DNA of 64,000 nt, taken from contig JAUXYA010000024.1 of the NCBI GenBank assembly GCA_030684405.1, positions 146,657 to 210,656 on the forward strand, given 5' to 3'. Made by a program: the position numbers and the translations under genes. Within the stretch, counting starts at the first letter, position 1; each line of letters opens with the position of its first letter. This DNA is from Burkholderiales bacterium (lineage in GTDB: Bacteria; Pseudomonadota; Gammaproteobacteria; Burkholderiales; SG8-41). Shown one piece after another: positions 55,991-64,000 of the stretch. A model generated the notes under the pieces. It was not told where the DNA came from and did not search any database. It worked only from the letters and a program-made list of their open reading frames with translations.

Positions 55991-56000
55991 TCGTCCGTAA
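55974..56000 (+). promoter_or_regulatory. flgM: Candidate FliA (sigma-28) promoter of flgMN
   Basis: TCAAG at 55974-55978, 17 bases, CGTAA at 55996-56000; the same spacing as before the che operon and fliC. It lies 36 bases upstream of the flgM start. flgM is a usual FliA target. Confidence 0.5.
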
Positions 56001-56035
56001 ACGCTTTTGCAAACTCCGTTACAACAGAGGCAGCC

Positions 56036-56350
56036 ATGAAAATCGAAGGCAACGGCATCAAAACCGCAGCGATCAACGGCAGCAAGCCGGACGACAAGGG
56101 CCTGTCAGCACGCGCCGATGCGCGCAGCGAAGGCAGCCCCACCAGCTCCACGGTGCAGCTGAGCACGCTGTCGGCGCGCATGCGTGATATCGAAACCCGC
56201 CTCGGCGAGACCCAGGTGGTAAACAGCGCCCGCGTCGAGGAAATCAAGCAGGCGATGGCGGAAGGCCGCTTCAAGGTCAACCCCGAAGCTGTCGCCGACC
56301 GGCTGATCGACACTGTGCGCGAACTGATCAACACCGGCAAGGCATCCTGA
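56036..56350 (+). CDS. flgM: Anti-sigma-28 factor FlgM
   Basis: FlgM holds FliA inactive until the hook is complete and FlgM is exported. The 104-aa protein has a typical disordered N-terminal half and a C-terminal helical half: VNSARVEEIKQAMAEGRFKV and NPEAVADRLIDTVRELI. An AGAGG site precedes the ATG. flgN overlaps by one base. Confidence 0.94.
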   Translation: MKIEGNGIKTAAINGSKPDDKGLSARADARSEGSPTSSTVQLSTLSARMRDIETRLGETQVVNSARVEEIKQAMAEGRFKVNPEAVADRLIDTVRELINTGKAS

Positions 56351-56841
56351 TGTTCGCGGACACCGCAGCCGGTGAAAGTCTCACCGCGGCAACTCTGCGC
56401 GAGGAACGGATCGCCACCCAGGGTTTCCTTGAGCTGCTGCAACTCGAGCAGGAATGCCTGCTCACCGGTGATGCCGACGCCATCGGTGCGCACATCGAAA
56501 ACAAGTCGGCCTGCCTGCGCAAACTTGCGGGATACGCCGAGCGGAGGTGCCGCTTCCTGCTCGGGCAGCAGCTGTCACCCGACCGGCCGGGCATGGAGCA
56601 GTGGCTTGCGAACGCCGGCGAATCAGCCGCAATTGCCGCTGCTGAATGGCAGCAACTGCTGGAGGCAACCCGCCTCGCCCGCGAGGTGAATGAAACCAAC
56701 GGCAGCCTGATCGCCGTCCGCATCCAGTCCAACCAGCAGGCGCTCGCCGTGCTGACAGCCGCGGCCAGCGGCGCCGGCCTCTACGGCCGCGACGGACAGG
56801 CCTCGGGCAACCGGGATTCGCGCCGGCTCGGCGCAGCCTGA
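56350..56841 (+). CDS. flgN: Export chaperone FlgN for FlgK/FlgL
   Basis: FlgN guides FlgK and FlgL to the export gate. The 163-aa helical protein has LLQLEQECLLTGDADAIGAH and a C-terminal NETNGSLIAVRIQSNQQALAVL (in part), typical of FlgN. It starts at ATG 56350, sharing one base with the flgM stop, and converges on fliA. Confidence 0.92.
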   Translation: MFADTAAGESLTAATLREERIATQGFLELLQLEQECLLTGDADAIGAHIENKSACLRKLAGYAERRCRFLLGQQLSPDRPGMEQWLANAGESAAIAAAEWQQLLEATRLAREVNETNGSLIAVRIQSNQQALAVLTAAASGAGLYGRDGQASGNRDSRRLGAA

Positions 56842-56844
56842 AGC

Positions 56845-56866
56845 GCCGGCAGCGACCGCTGCCGGC
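56845..56866. terminator. GC-rich hairpin between convergent flgN and fliA (first)
   Basis: A perfect 9-bp stem GCCGGCAGC/GCTGCCGGC with a GACC loop, directly after the flgN stop. No strong T-run, but location between convergent genes suggests transcription termination or mRNA 3'-end protection. Confidence 0.55.
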
Positions 56867-56886
56867 TGTCCACCGAATTGAATGAC

Positions 56887-56917
56887 TTCGCCCGTCGCGC
56901 GGCTGCGCGACGGCGAA
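56887..56917. terminator. GC-rich hairpin between convergent flgN and fliA (second)
   Basis: A 13-bp stem with one bulged C: TTCGCC-C-GTCGCGC against GCGCGACGGCGAA, tetraloop GGCT. It abuts the fliA stop codon at 56918, so it may end the fliA transcript. Confidence 0.55.
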
Positions 56918-57631
56918 TCATGCCGCCTGACGCAGGCGTGCACGCAGGCGGGTGATCGCCTGGGTGTGCAGCTGGCAGATCCGCGATTCGCTGACCCCCA
57001 GCACTTCGCCGATCTCGCGCAGGTTGAGTTCCTGCTCGTAATAAAGCCCCATCACCTTCTTCTCGCGCTCCGGCAGCGCCTCGATCGCCGCCACCAGATC
57101 CTCGCGCACCGCGCGCTCCATCAGAAAGGACAGCGGATCAGGCCGGCCGTCGGTGCAGTAACGGTCGACAAAAGACTCTTCGTCGCCGCCCTTGAAATCC
57201 TCGTAGGACACCAGCTGGTAGCCGCGGGCATCCTGCAGCAGCCGCTGGTAATCCTCCAGTGTCATGTCGAGGGCGGCGGCCAGTTCCTTCTCCGAGGGCT
57301 GGCGGCCGTTGCGCTGTTCCAGCTTGCACACCATCGCCTCAATCGCGCGCAGCGAGCGGCGCAGCGTCCGCGGCAGCCAGTCCGCCTGGCGCAGGCCGTC
57401 GAGCATCGCGCCGCGGATGCGCTGCACCGCGTAGGTTTCGAACTGCGCCCCCTCGGACTCCGTGTAGCGCCTCGCCGCGTCCAGCAGCCCCATCATTCCG
57501 GACTGGATCACGTCATTGACCTCCACCGAGGGCGGCAGCGACGCCATCATGTGATGGGCAATCCGTTTCACCAGCGGCGCGAACTTGTGCACGCAATTTT
57601 CGACTTCGCTTTCGTTGCTTGAATCGTACAT
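56918..57631 (-). CDS. fliA: Flagellar sigma-28 factor FliA
   Basis: FliA directs RNA polymerase to late flagellar and chemotaxis promoters. The 237-aa protein has sigma region 2 (VKRIAHHMMASLPPSVEVND and IQSGMMGLLDAARRY), region 3 and region 4 (LPEREKKVMGLYYEQELNLR and EIGEVLGVSESRICQLHTQA). ATG 57631 follows an AGGAG site and fits family length; an in-frame upstream start at 57754 is rejected. It follows flhG by two bases. Confidence 0.96.
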   Translation of the reverse strand: MYDSSNESEVENCVHKFAPLVKRIAHHMMASLPPSVEVNDVIQSGMMGLLDAARRYTESEGAQFETYAVQRIRGAMLDGLRQADWLPRTLRRSLRAIEAMVCKLEQRNGRQPSEKELAAALDMTLEDYQRLLQDARGYQLVSYEDFKGGDEESFVDRYCTDGRPDPLSFLMERAVREDLVAAIEALPEREKKVMGLYYEQELNLREIGEVLGVSESRICQLHTQAITRLRARLRQAA

Positions 57632-57633
57632 GG

Positions 57634-58518
57634 TCAGGCTCCTGCGCCGGCCAGTCGCGGCCGATGGGTTTGAATGACTCGATGAAACAGGTGGTCCGGC
57701 GTGCCGGCACCGCGCGCCTGCGCCGGCCAGCCGAGGATGCCGCGGGCGATGCACTGGAAGCTGCGGGCCGCTGCAGCCGCCGGCAGCACGTCGGCTATAG
57801 GCAGGAAGCTGCGGCTGGCCTGCACGGCGGCATCATCCGCCGGCACGGCGCCGATGAAATCGAGGCCGACGTCGAGAAAGCCCCGGGAGGCCCGTTCGAG
57901 ATTGGCAAACACTCGCTGCGCCGCGGCATCATCGACGGCCCGGTTCATCAGCACACGGAACCGGGTGATTCCGTAAAAGGTGTGCAACTGCTTGATGCGC
58001 GCATAGGCCTGGGTAATCGCGGTCACCGACGGATCAAGCACGATCACGGTTTCCTGCGCCGAACCGGCAAAGCCGGCACCATGCGGGCCGGGCTGAGTCA
58101 GCGCATCCACCAGCACCACGTCGCAAAGGTCGTCGAGCGCACCAAATCCTGCGGCAGCGCGCTGCCGCAGCAGCGCGGGCAGGCGACCAAGCACCCGTAC
58201 CCCGCTCGCGGCGGGCAGCAGCAGCATGCCGTGCGGACCGCGCAGCAGCGCTTCCTGCAACCTGCAGTCCCCAGCGAGCACCTGCTTGAGTTCCGTGCGG
58301 ACCGCCAGGCCAAGCAGTCCGGCAACGTTCGAGGGACCGAAATGTTCGTCAATGACCAGCACGCTGCGGCCGGCCTGCAGCAGCGCCGCCGCGAGGTTGA
58401 TCACGCAGGTGGTGGTGCCGGTGCCGCTGCGCGCGCCGATCACTGAGATCGTGCGTACCCGTGCCGAGCCGAGCATCCGGCGCAGGCCCTCGGCCTGGTC
58501 TCCACGAAACTCAGGCAT
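57634..58518 (-). CDS. flhG: Flagellar number regulator FlhG/FleN/YlxH (MinD-like) with altered Walker A
   Basis: FlhG is a MinD-type ATPase that limits flagellar number and opposes FlhF at the pole. The 294-aa protein has the N-terminal DQAEGLRRML helix that stimulates FlhF, a ParA/MinD fold with VLVIDEHFG and CDVVLVDAL. The expected deviant Walker A KGGxGKT reads ARSGTGTTT (about residues 29-37), lacking both lysines, so nucleotide use may be altered. Length is near normal. It overlaps flhF by eight bases. Confidence 0.9.
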   Translation of the reverse strand: MPEFRGDQAEGLRRMLGSARVRTISVIGARSGTGTTTCVINLAAALLQAGRSVLVIDEHFGPSNVAGLLGLAVRTELKQVLAGDCRLQEALLRGPHGMLLLPAASGVRVLGRLPALLRQRAAAGFGALDDLCDVVLVDALTQPGPHGAGFAGSAQETVIVLDPSVTAITQAYARIKQLHTFYGITRFRVLMNRAVDDAAAQRVFANLERASRGFLDVGLDFIGAVPADDAAVQASRSFLPIADVLPAAAAARSFQCIARGILGWPAQARGAGTPDHLFHRVIQTHRPRLAGAGA

Positions 58519-59734
58519 GGGCCGCTCCCGCCGCTGCAGGCGCAGCCATCATCAGTGGCAACTCCTCCGGGCTGGGTGTCAGTGCCGGGTTGTCCGCCAT
58601 GCCACGCAGCGCACGATGCAGCAGATAGACACGGTTGGGCGTGTAGATGTCCTCCGGTACGCGCTGGCCGTTGGTCATGTAATGCAGTACCAGTGCGTGG
58701 CGCACGCAGATATCGAGCACAGGACCAAGCCCGGCAGCCTCGTCAACCTTACTGATGATGCAGCCGGCGTGCTCAGCCGGCGCGTAGGCGGCGACGACTT
58801 CCTCCAGCGTCGCCACGGTGCAAGTGGCATTCAGCATCAGGATCTGGCGCACGCCCGGGGATGCAGCCAGCAGCGCCGTCTGCCCGGAAACCATGCGGTC
58901 GCGCTGGCTCATGCCGACGGTATCAATGAGCACCAGACGCTTGTCGCCGAGTTCGGAAAGCAGCGTGCCCAGATCCGTCGCGTCCTTGACCGGATGCACC
59001 GGGACGCCGAGTATCTTGCCGTAGACACGCAGCTGATCCTGGGCGGCAATGCGGTAACTGTCGGTGGTCAGCAACGCGACTCCGGAAGCGCCGTAACGCA
59101 TCACGCCGCGGGCGGCCAGCTTGGCCACCGTCGTGGTTTTGCCGACACCGGTAGGCCCGACCAGCGCGAACACGCCACCGCCTTCAATCATTACGTCGTT
59201 GTCCGCAGTCACCAGGCGCCGCTCCAGCGCAGCACTCACCCGCCGGCGCAGCATTTCGACGGGTTCGCCCGCAGGCAGGTTCGCCGTCACTGCCCGCGCC
59301 GTCACCGGTGAAAACCCGGCGCAGAGCAGTTCGCCGAGTATGCCGGTGGCCACTGGATTGCGCCGCTGCAGGTCGCTGACAGCCAGCGCCGCCAGTTCGT
59401 CCTGGAGCAGGCCGCGCATGCGCTGGATTTCGCTGAGGATGCCATCCACCGCCGGATGGGTCGCCTTCTCCGCAGCCACCGCCGGACGGACTTCAGGGGC
59501 GGCAGGTTCGGAGTAGACCAACGTCGCTGGCAGTACGCGCTTCGGCGCTGCTGCGACAGCTGTAGACGCCGTTTCCGCCTTTGCTGCATCCAAAGCCGCA
59601 GCCGGCACAGCCAGTACTTCGACTCCTTCGGCAACAGCATGGTTGGCGATAATCAGTGCATCGTCTCCCAGCGCGCGCTTGACCTTGTAGAGCACTTCGC
59701 GGGAGGTGGCGCCGACGAATTTCCTAGCACTCAT
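58511..59734 (-). CDS. flhF: Flagellar polar-localisation GTPase FlhF
   Basis: FlhF is an SRP-type GTPase that places polar flagella. The 407-aa protein has the N-terminal basic region (KFVGATSREVLYKVKRALG; ALIIANH), an Ala-rich linker, and NG domain with GPTGVGKTTTVAKLAA, LLTTDSYRIAAQDQL, VLIDTVGMSQRD and SKVDEA. Motifs are intact. Four-base overlap with flhA. With FlhG it suggests polar flagellation. Confidence 0.96.
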   Translation of the reverse strand: MSARKFVGATSREVLYKVKRALGDDALIIANHAVAEGVEVLAVPAAALDAAKAETASTAVAAAPKRVLPATLVYSEPAAPEVRPAVAAEKATHPAVDGILSEIQRMRGLLQDELAALAVSDLQRRNPVATGILGELLCAGFSPVTARAVTANLPAGEPVEMLRRRVSAALERRLVTADNDVMIEGGGVFALVGPTGVGKTTTVAKLAARGVMRYGASGVALLTTDSYRIAAQDQLRVYGKILGVPVHPVKDATDLGTLLSELGDKRLVLIDTVGMSQRDRMVSGQTALLAASPGVRQILMLNATCTVATLEEVVAAYAPAEHAGCIISKVDEAAGLGPVLDICVRHALVLHYMTNGQRVPEDIYTPNRVYLLHRALRGMADNPALTPSPEELPLMMAAPAAAGAAHA

Positions 59735-61812
59735 TGACTGCCCCCTGCAATCGACACGACCTTGATGGTGCGCGTGTCAGGCACCTCGCTGTGGGACAGC
59801 ACCTTCAGCTGCGGAATGCTCCGGCGCAGGAACCGAGACAGCAGCGCCCGCAGTTGCTGCGGCACCAGCAGGACGGCGGGCAAGCCCATTTGCTCCTGCT
59901 GCTGGGCGGCCGATTGCACGTTGCGCAGCAGATTCTCCGCCAGCGTCGGTTCGATCACCGCGCTGTCTGCTGCCGCGGCCTGCATGAGCAGGCGCTCCAT
60001 GCCCGGATCCAGCGCAATCACCTGCATGTCCGAGCTGCCGGGAAAATTCTGCTGCGCGATGGCGCGGCCGAGCGCGATGCGCACCTCACTGCTCAGTTCG
60101 GCCGGATCCTGGGTGCGGGCGGCATGCGCAGCCAGCGTATCGAGAATGGTGCGCATGTCGCGGATGTGGACCTGCTCGTCGAGGAGGTTCTGCAGCACGC
60201 GCTGCACCACCGACAACGGCAGCAGCTTGGGCGCGAGATCCTCGACCAGTTTCGGCGTGTCGCGGGAAACATGCTCCATCAGCTGCTGCAGTTCCGGACG
60301 GCCGAGCAACTCCGCCGCATGGCTGTGGATCAGCTGGGAGATGTGGGTGGCGATCACCGTGCTGGCGTCGACCACGGTGTACCCGCCGGCCTGGGCCGCA
60401 TCGCGCGCGGCGGCATCGATCCACACCGCGGGAAGGCCGAAGGCCGGATCGGTGGTGGCAATGCCCGACACCTGCTGCGTCACTCGGCCGGGATTGATTG
60501 CGAGGAACATGCCGGGATGCGCGTCGTGGCAGGCGATCTCGACGCCCTTCAGCAGTACGCGGTAGGAGCCCGGCCGCAGCTCGAGGTTGTCGCGGATGTG
60601 AATCGCCGGCGGCAGAAAACCGATGTCCTGCGCGAATTTCTTGCGGATCGCCTTGATGCGCTTGAGCAGTTCGCCGTCCTGCCCCTTGTCGACCAGCGGC
60701 ACCAGGCGGTAGCCCACTTCCAGTCCGAGCACGTCGACCGGCACCACGTCGTTCCAGCTGACTTCCACCGGCTCCACCGAAGCCGGCGTGGCCGCGATCG
60801 AGGCACCCAGCGTGTCCTGCGGCTGCTGCGCCTGGCGTTTCGCCAGGATGTGCGCGGCCCAGGCCAGCCCTGCCGCGAGCAGCAGGAATGCGAAGTGCGG
60901 CATGCCTGGCACCAGGCCAAGGAAGCCGATGATCGCCGCGGTGATTGCCAACGCCTGCGGGCGGCCCAGCATCTGCGAAATCATCTGCTGGCTCATGTTC
61001 TGCTCGGTGCCGACGCGGGCAACGACCAGGCCCGCCGCGGTCGAAATCACCAGCGCCGGGATCTGCGCAACGAGGCCGTCGCCGATGCTCAACAGTACGT
61101 AAGTCTTGGCGGCAGCCGAAAACTCCATGTCGTGCTGCAGCACGCCGATGGCCAGCCCGCCGAGGATGTTGATGACCACGATGATGATGCCGGCGACCGC
61201 ATCGCCGCGGACGAACTTGCTGGCACCGTCCATCGAGCCGTAGAAATCCGCCTCCTGCGCGATCTCCGTGCGGCGGCGGCGCGCCTCGTCCTCGCCGATC
61301 AGCCCGGCATTGAGGTCGGCATCGATCGCCATCTGCTTGCCGGGCATCGCATCCAGCGTGAAACGCGCGCTGACCTCGGCGATGCGGCCGGCGCCCTTGG
61401 TGATGACCACGAAATTGATGATCACCATGATGATGAATACCACCAGACCGACCGCGTAGTTGTCGCCGACAACAAAGTGGCCGAAGGACTCGATGACCTT
61501 GCCTGCCGCACCGGGACCGGTATGGCCTTCGAGCAGAACTACCCGGGTGGAGGCAATGTTCAGCGACAGGCGCAGCAGCGTCGTCACCAGCAGCACCGTC
61601 GGAAACACCGCGAAATCGAGCGGCTTCACGGTGTAGATGGCGGTGAGCAGCACCATGATCGCAAAGGCGATGTTGAAGGTGAACAGCACGTCGAGCACGA
61701 ACGGCGGCAGCGGCAGGATCATCATCGCGAGGATCATCACGATAAGCAGCGGGCCGGCAGCCCCGCGCAGCATCGCCGCCCGCGAAAAATCGAGGCTCAG
61801 CACACCGTTCAT
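59731..61812 (-). CDS. flhA: Flagellar export gate protein FlhA
   Basis: FlhA is the largest export-gate protein and the docking platform for chaperone-substrate complexes. The 693-aa protein has eight or so N-terminal membrane helices (from about 15 to 310), the cytoplasmic FHIPEP loop ([22 protein letters not shown]-type: here [20 protein letters not shown]) and a C-terminal soluble domain. Length is standard. Overlaps flhB by four bases. Confidence 0.97.
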   Translation of the reverse strand: [693 protein letters not shown]

Positions 61813-62948
61813 GCGACATCCCCGGCCGGGTCAAACCCCGGCGGCACCGTGATCGCGCCCAACGGTTTCGGCGCCGCACCGCCCTGGTCGCGGTAGTGCC
61901 GCAGCTGGAACACGTAGGCGAGAACTTCGGCGACCGCGGTGAACAGCGCTTCCGGAATTTCCTCACCGATTTCGGTATGGCGGTACAGCGCGCGCGCCAG
62001 CGGCGGCGACTCGAGCACCGGAACACGGTGTTCCGCGGCGATTTCGCGGATCCTCGTGGCAACGAGGTCGGAGCCCTTGGCCACAACGCGCGGGGCGCGC
62101 ATGCCGCCCTCGGCGTAGGAAAGGGCCACCGCGTAATGGGTCGGGTTGGTGACCACCACGTCGGCCTTGGGCACCCCGGCCATCATCCGCCGCCTCGCCA
62201 TCTCGCGCTGCTGCTGGCGGATCGCCGCCTTGATGTGCGGGTCGCCCTCGGATTCCTTCATTTCCTTGCGCACGTCTTCCTTGGTCATGCGCAGCTTCGA
62301 GGTATGGCGCCACAGCTGCAGGGGCACGTCGATGGCCACGATCAACACCATCCCCGCAGCCACCGCCGCAAAGCTCCAGACCACGATGCGCCCCATCCGC
62401 GAGATTCCGCTCTCCAGCGGCAGCGTCAGCAGCGCCGTGAACTCGTCGACCTGACTCCAGATCACCAGTGCGGCGACGCAGCCGATGACGCCCGCCTTCG
62501 CCAGCGCCTTGCCCAATTCGGCAAGCGCATGGCCGGAAAACATCCGCGCCAGGCCCTTCAGCGGATTCAACTTCGAGAAATTGGGTTCGACCGGCTTGAA
62601 AGTGAACAGCCAGCCCGACATGGTCATCGGCGCCGCGAGGCCGACCAGCATCAGCACGATGAAAAAGGGCGCCGCCAGCATCCAGGCACCCGTCGCCTGT
62701 CCGGACAGCGCATCCAGCATCAGCTGCGGATCGGCGGCGACCGCCTCCACTCGCAAAGCCCGGACCATCAGGTCCTCCATGCCGCGGAACATCAGTGCGC
62801 CGGAAAACCACAGTCCACCGGCTCCAGCCATCAATATGGCCAGGGCGCTTAGCTCGGGCGAACGCGCGACCTGCCCCTCCTCGCGCGCTTGCTCCAAGCG
62901 ACGGGGTGAGGGGGCTTCACTGCGTTCGAGATCGGATTCTTCGGACAT
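61809..62948 (-). CDS. flhB: Flagellar export switch protein FlhB
   Basis: FlhB controls substrate specificity of export and cleaves itself at NPTH. The 379-aa protein has four membrane helices and a cytoplasmic tail with VVVTNPTHYAVAL (Asn268-His271), GSDLVATRIREIAAEHRVPV and ESPPLARALY. The ATG at 62948 (MSEESD) matches the family start; an in-frame ATG at 62966 adds six residues. It heads the flhBAFG-fliA run. Confidence 0.96.
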   Translation of the reverse strand: MSEESDLERSEAPSPRRLEQAREEGQVARSPELSALAILMAGAGGLWFSGALMFRGMEDLMVRALRVEAVAADPQLMLDALSGQATGAWMLAAPFFIVLMLVGLAAPMTMSGWLFTFKPVEPNFSKLNPLKGLARMFSGHALAELGKALAKAGVIGCVAALVIWSQVDEFTALLTLPLESGISRMGRIVVWSFAAVAAGMVLIVAIDVPLQLWRHTSKLRMTKEDVRKEMKESEGDPHIKAAIRQQQREMARRRMMAGVPKADVVVTNPTHYAVALSYAEGGMRAPRVVAKGSDLVATRIREIAAEHRVPVLESPPLARALYRHTEIGEEIPEALFTAVAEVLAYVFQLRHYRDQGGAAPKPLGAITVPPGFDPAGDVA

Positions 62949-63040
62949 GGCCGGGCTGCACGCCAAAATTCGGATGAGCGGATTATCCGCAGCGCCCGGC
63001 GCCGGCTTGAGGGGGAGTACGTCGGAATTCGGCCCCTATT

Positions 63041-63976
63041 TCAGGGCTTCGCGGCGGCGCCTCCAGTCGCTGCCCTGTCATCGCGGCCACCGAGGGTGAT
63101 CAGCGGCAACAGCGCCGCGGCGGGCGGCACTCCGTACCAGGACCAGTCCCGCGCCGCTTTCAGGGCGATTCGAATCACCCGCCGGCGTGTGTTTTCCGGT
63201 GTCAGGCCGAGCATCCTGCCGATTTCCTCGTAATCGTGCGCCAGCGCAGCGTCGCTCCAGCCGCGGGCACTATGCCGGGCCACCGCGGCAGCGAGGATCA
63301 CATTGTTTTCGCGCGGCCGGCGGGCGTGGTGATCGTCCATCAGGTGATGCAGCACCGACGGCAGGCGCCATTCCTTCGCGGCGCAGAGCTGCACATCGAC
63401 AAGATTGACTCCGAGCACGGCACGCTGGACGTCCTCGCTGCGCAGCGCATGGTCGGCGCGCTGCAGATCCTGGATGCGCATCGCCTGGATCGGTGCCGCG
63501 CACCATAGCAGCAGCTCGGCCACATCGTGCAGCAGGGCCGCGATCATCACCTCGTCGACCTCAATGTCATGGCGCTCCGCCGCCCAGTCGCGGGCGTACA
63601 ACGCCGCGTGCCGGGCACGGCTGGCCACGGTCAACGCGCCCTGCAGCGCAGGCGGCCAGGATTCGAGCATGGATTCCAGCGTCGTCTGACGGCTGAAATG
63701 GCGGAAGAAGGGGCCGAGCCCGAGCATCATCAGCGCATGAGCGATGGTGGTAATTTCGGTGCGCTGGCTGGCATGGCGGTTCAACTGGATGTACTGCAGC
63801 ACCTTCAGCGTCATCAGCGGATCGTGGAGCACAATCTCGGCGACGCGCTGCGGCGTCGCGTTGTCCTCGTCCGCCGCCAGCACTGCCAGTTCCCGCACCG
63901 TGCGTGCCAGCACTGGTGGCTCACGCCTGCCGAGCTGCTGTACCCAGTCAGCTACGGCGGCCGTCGCGGCGCTCAT
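63041..63976 (-). CDS. HDOD-domain signalling protein
   Basis: A 311-aa soluble protein with an HDOD domain (about 20-215), a relative of HD phosphohydrolases often used as a signalling or regulatory scaffold. It keeps AALLHDVAELLLW and shows VLHDPLMTLKVLQYI and ALMMLGLGPFFRHF. The C-terminal part (about 225-311) is helical. It precedes flhB on the same strand by about 90 bases and could affect flagellar expression, but this is inference. Confidence 0.85.
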   Translation of the reverse strand: MSAATAAVADWVQQLGRREPPVLARTVRELAVLAADEDNATPQRVAEIVLHDPLMTLKVLQYIQLNRHASQRTEITTIAHALMMLGLGPFFRHFSRQTTLESMLESWPPALQGALTVASRARHAALYARDWAAERHDIEVDEVMIAALLHDVAELLLWCAAPIQAMRIQDLQRADHALRSEDVQRAVLGVNLVDVQLCAAKEWRLPSVLHHLMDDHHARRPRENNVILAAAVARHSARGWSDAALAHDYEEIGRMLGLTPENTRRRVIRIALKAARDWSWYGVPPAAALLPLITLGGRDDRAATGGAAAKP

Positions 63977-64000
63977 CGTTGCACCCGGGTTCCCGCAATG

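Noticed and set aside
59734-61896. 720-codon plus-strand frame opposite flhA and flhB
   Set aside because: Arises from the GC-rich codon pattern of flhA; His/Arg-rich, no domain, while the minus strand encodes unmistakable FlhA.

Overview
The window is a GC-rich stretch that is almost entirely one motility and chemotaxis locus, interrupted by a short housekeeping block and a signalling island. The block yicC-gmk-rpoZ-spoT, CheD next to CheR/CheB, CheZ, the FlrB/FlrC pair, polar-type FlhF/FlhG and the protein sequences all suggest a betaproteobacterium, perhaps near Nitrosomonadales or Rhodocyclales. I cannot name the genus. No flhDC, fleQ/flrA, motAB, tRNA, rRNA, intact insertion sequence or CRISPR array is visible.

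Layout. (1) 1-10257, minus strand: a chemotaxis operon read cheY-cheZ-(CheZ-like protein)-cheY-cheA-cheW-mcp-(35-aa membrane peptide)-globin-cheR-cheD-cheB; cheB runs off the left edge. (2) 10830-14744, plus: yicC, gmk, rpoZ, spoT. (3) 14745-23101: a signalling island with a REC-PAS-GGDEF-EAL protein, two apparently decayed chemoreceptor-like reading frames, an overlapping REC / histidine kinase / NarL-type regulator trio, and a GGEEF diguanylate cyclase. (4) 23233-30634, plus: flagellin fliC, flaG, fliD, fliS, fliT, a second FliK-like protein, a FlhB-C-terminus-like protein and the c-di-GMP brake ycgR. (5) 30665-33324, minus: flrB-flrC-fliE. (6) 33418-44072, plus: fliFGHIJK, then fliLMNOPQR. 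(7) 44094-54993, minus: flgBCDEFGHIJKL plus an unknown lipoprotein. (8) 55179-56841, plus: flgA, flgM, flgN. (9) 56918-63976, minus: an HDOD protein, then flhB-flhA-flhF-flhG-fliA.

How the genes work together. Rod, hook, ring, switch and export genes are essentially complete, with late genes for filament, cap and chaperones. FlrB/FlrC (sigma-54 class) and FliA/FlgM (sigma-28) imply a tiered cascade. A shared motif, T(A/C)AAG-N17-CGTAA, lies upstream of the che operon, fliC and flgM, with an N16 version before fliD; it is a good candidate for the FliA promoter of this organism. c-di-GMP enzymes and YcgR link lifestyle signalling to motor control.

The most notable observations are a second protein carrying the CheZ DxxxQ catalytic pattern next to true CheZ, both lying between two CheY genes; an unannotated 35-residue membrane peptide directly before a globin inside the chemotaxis operon; tandem 91-residue modules in flagellin with a related module in the cap protein FliD; and FlhG lacking the Walker A lysines. 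All calls come from reading the sequence; no database search was run.
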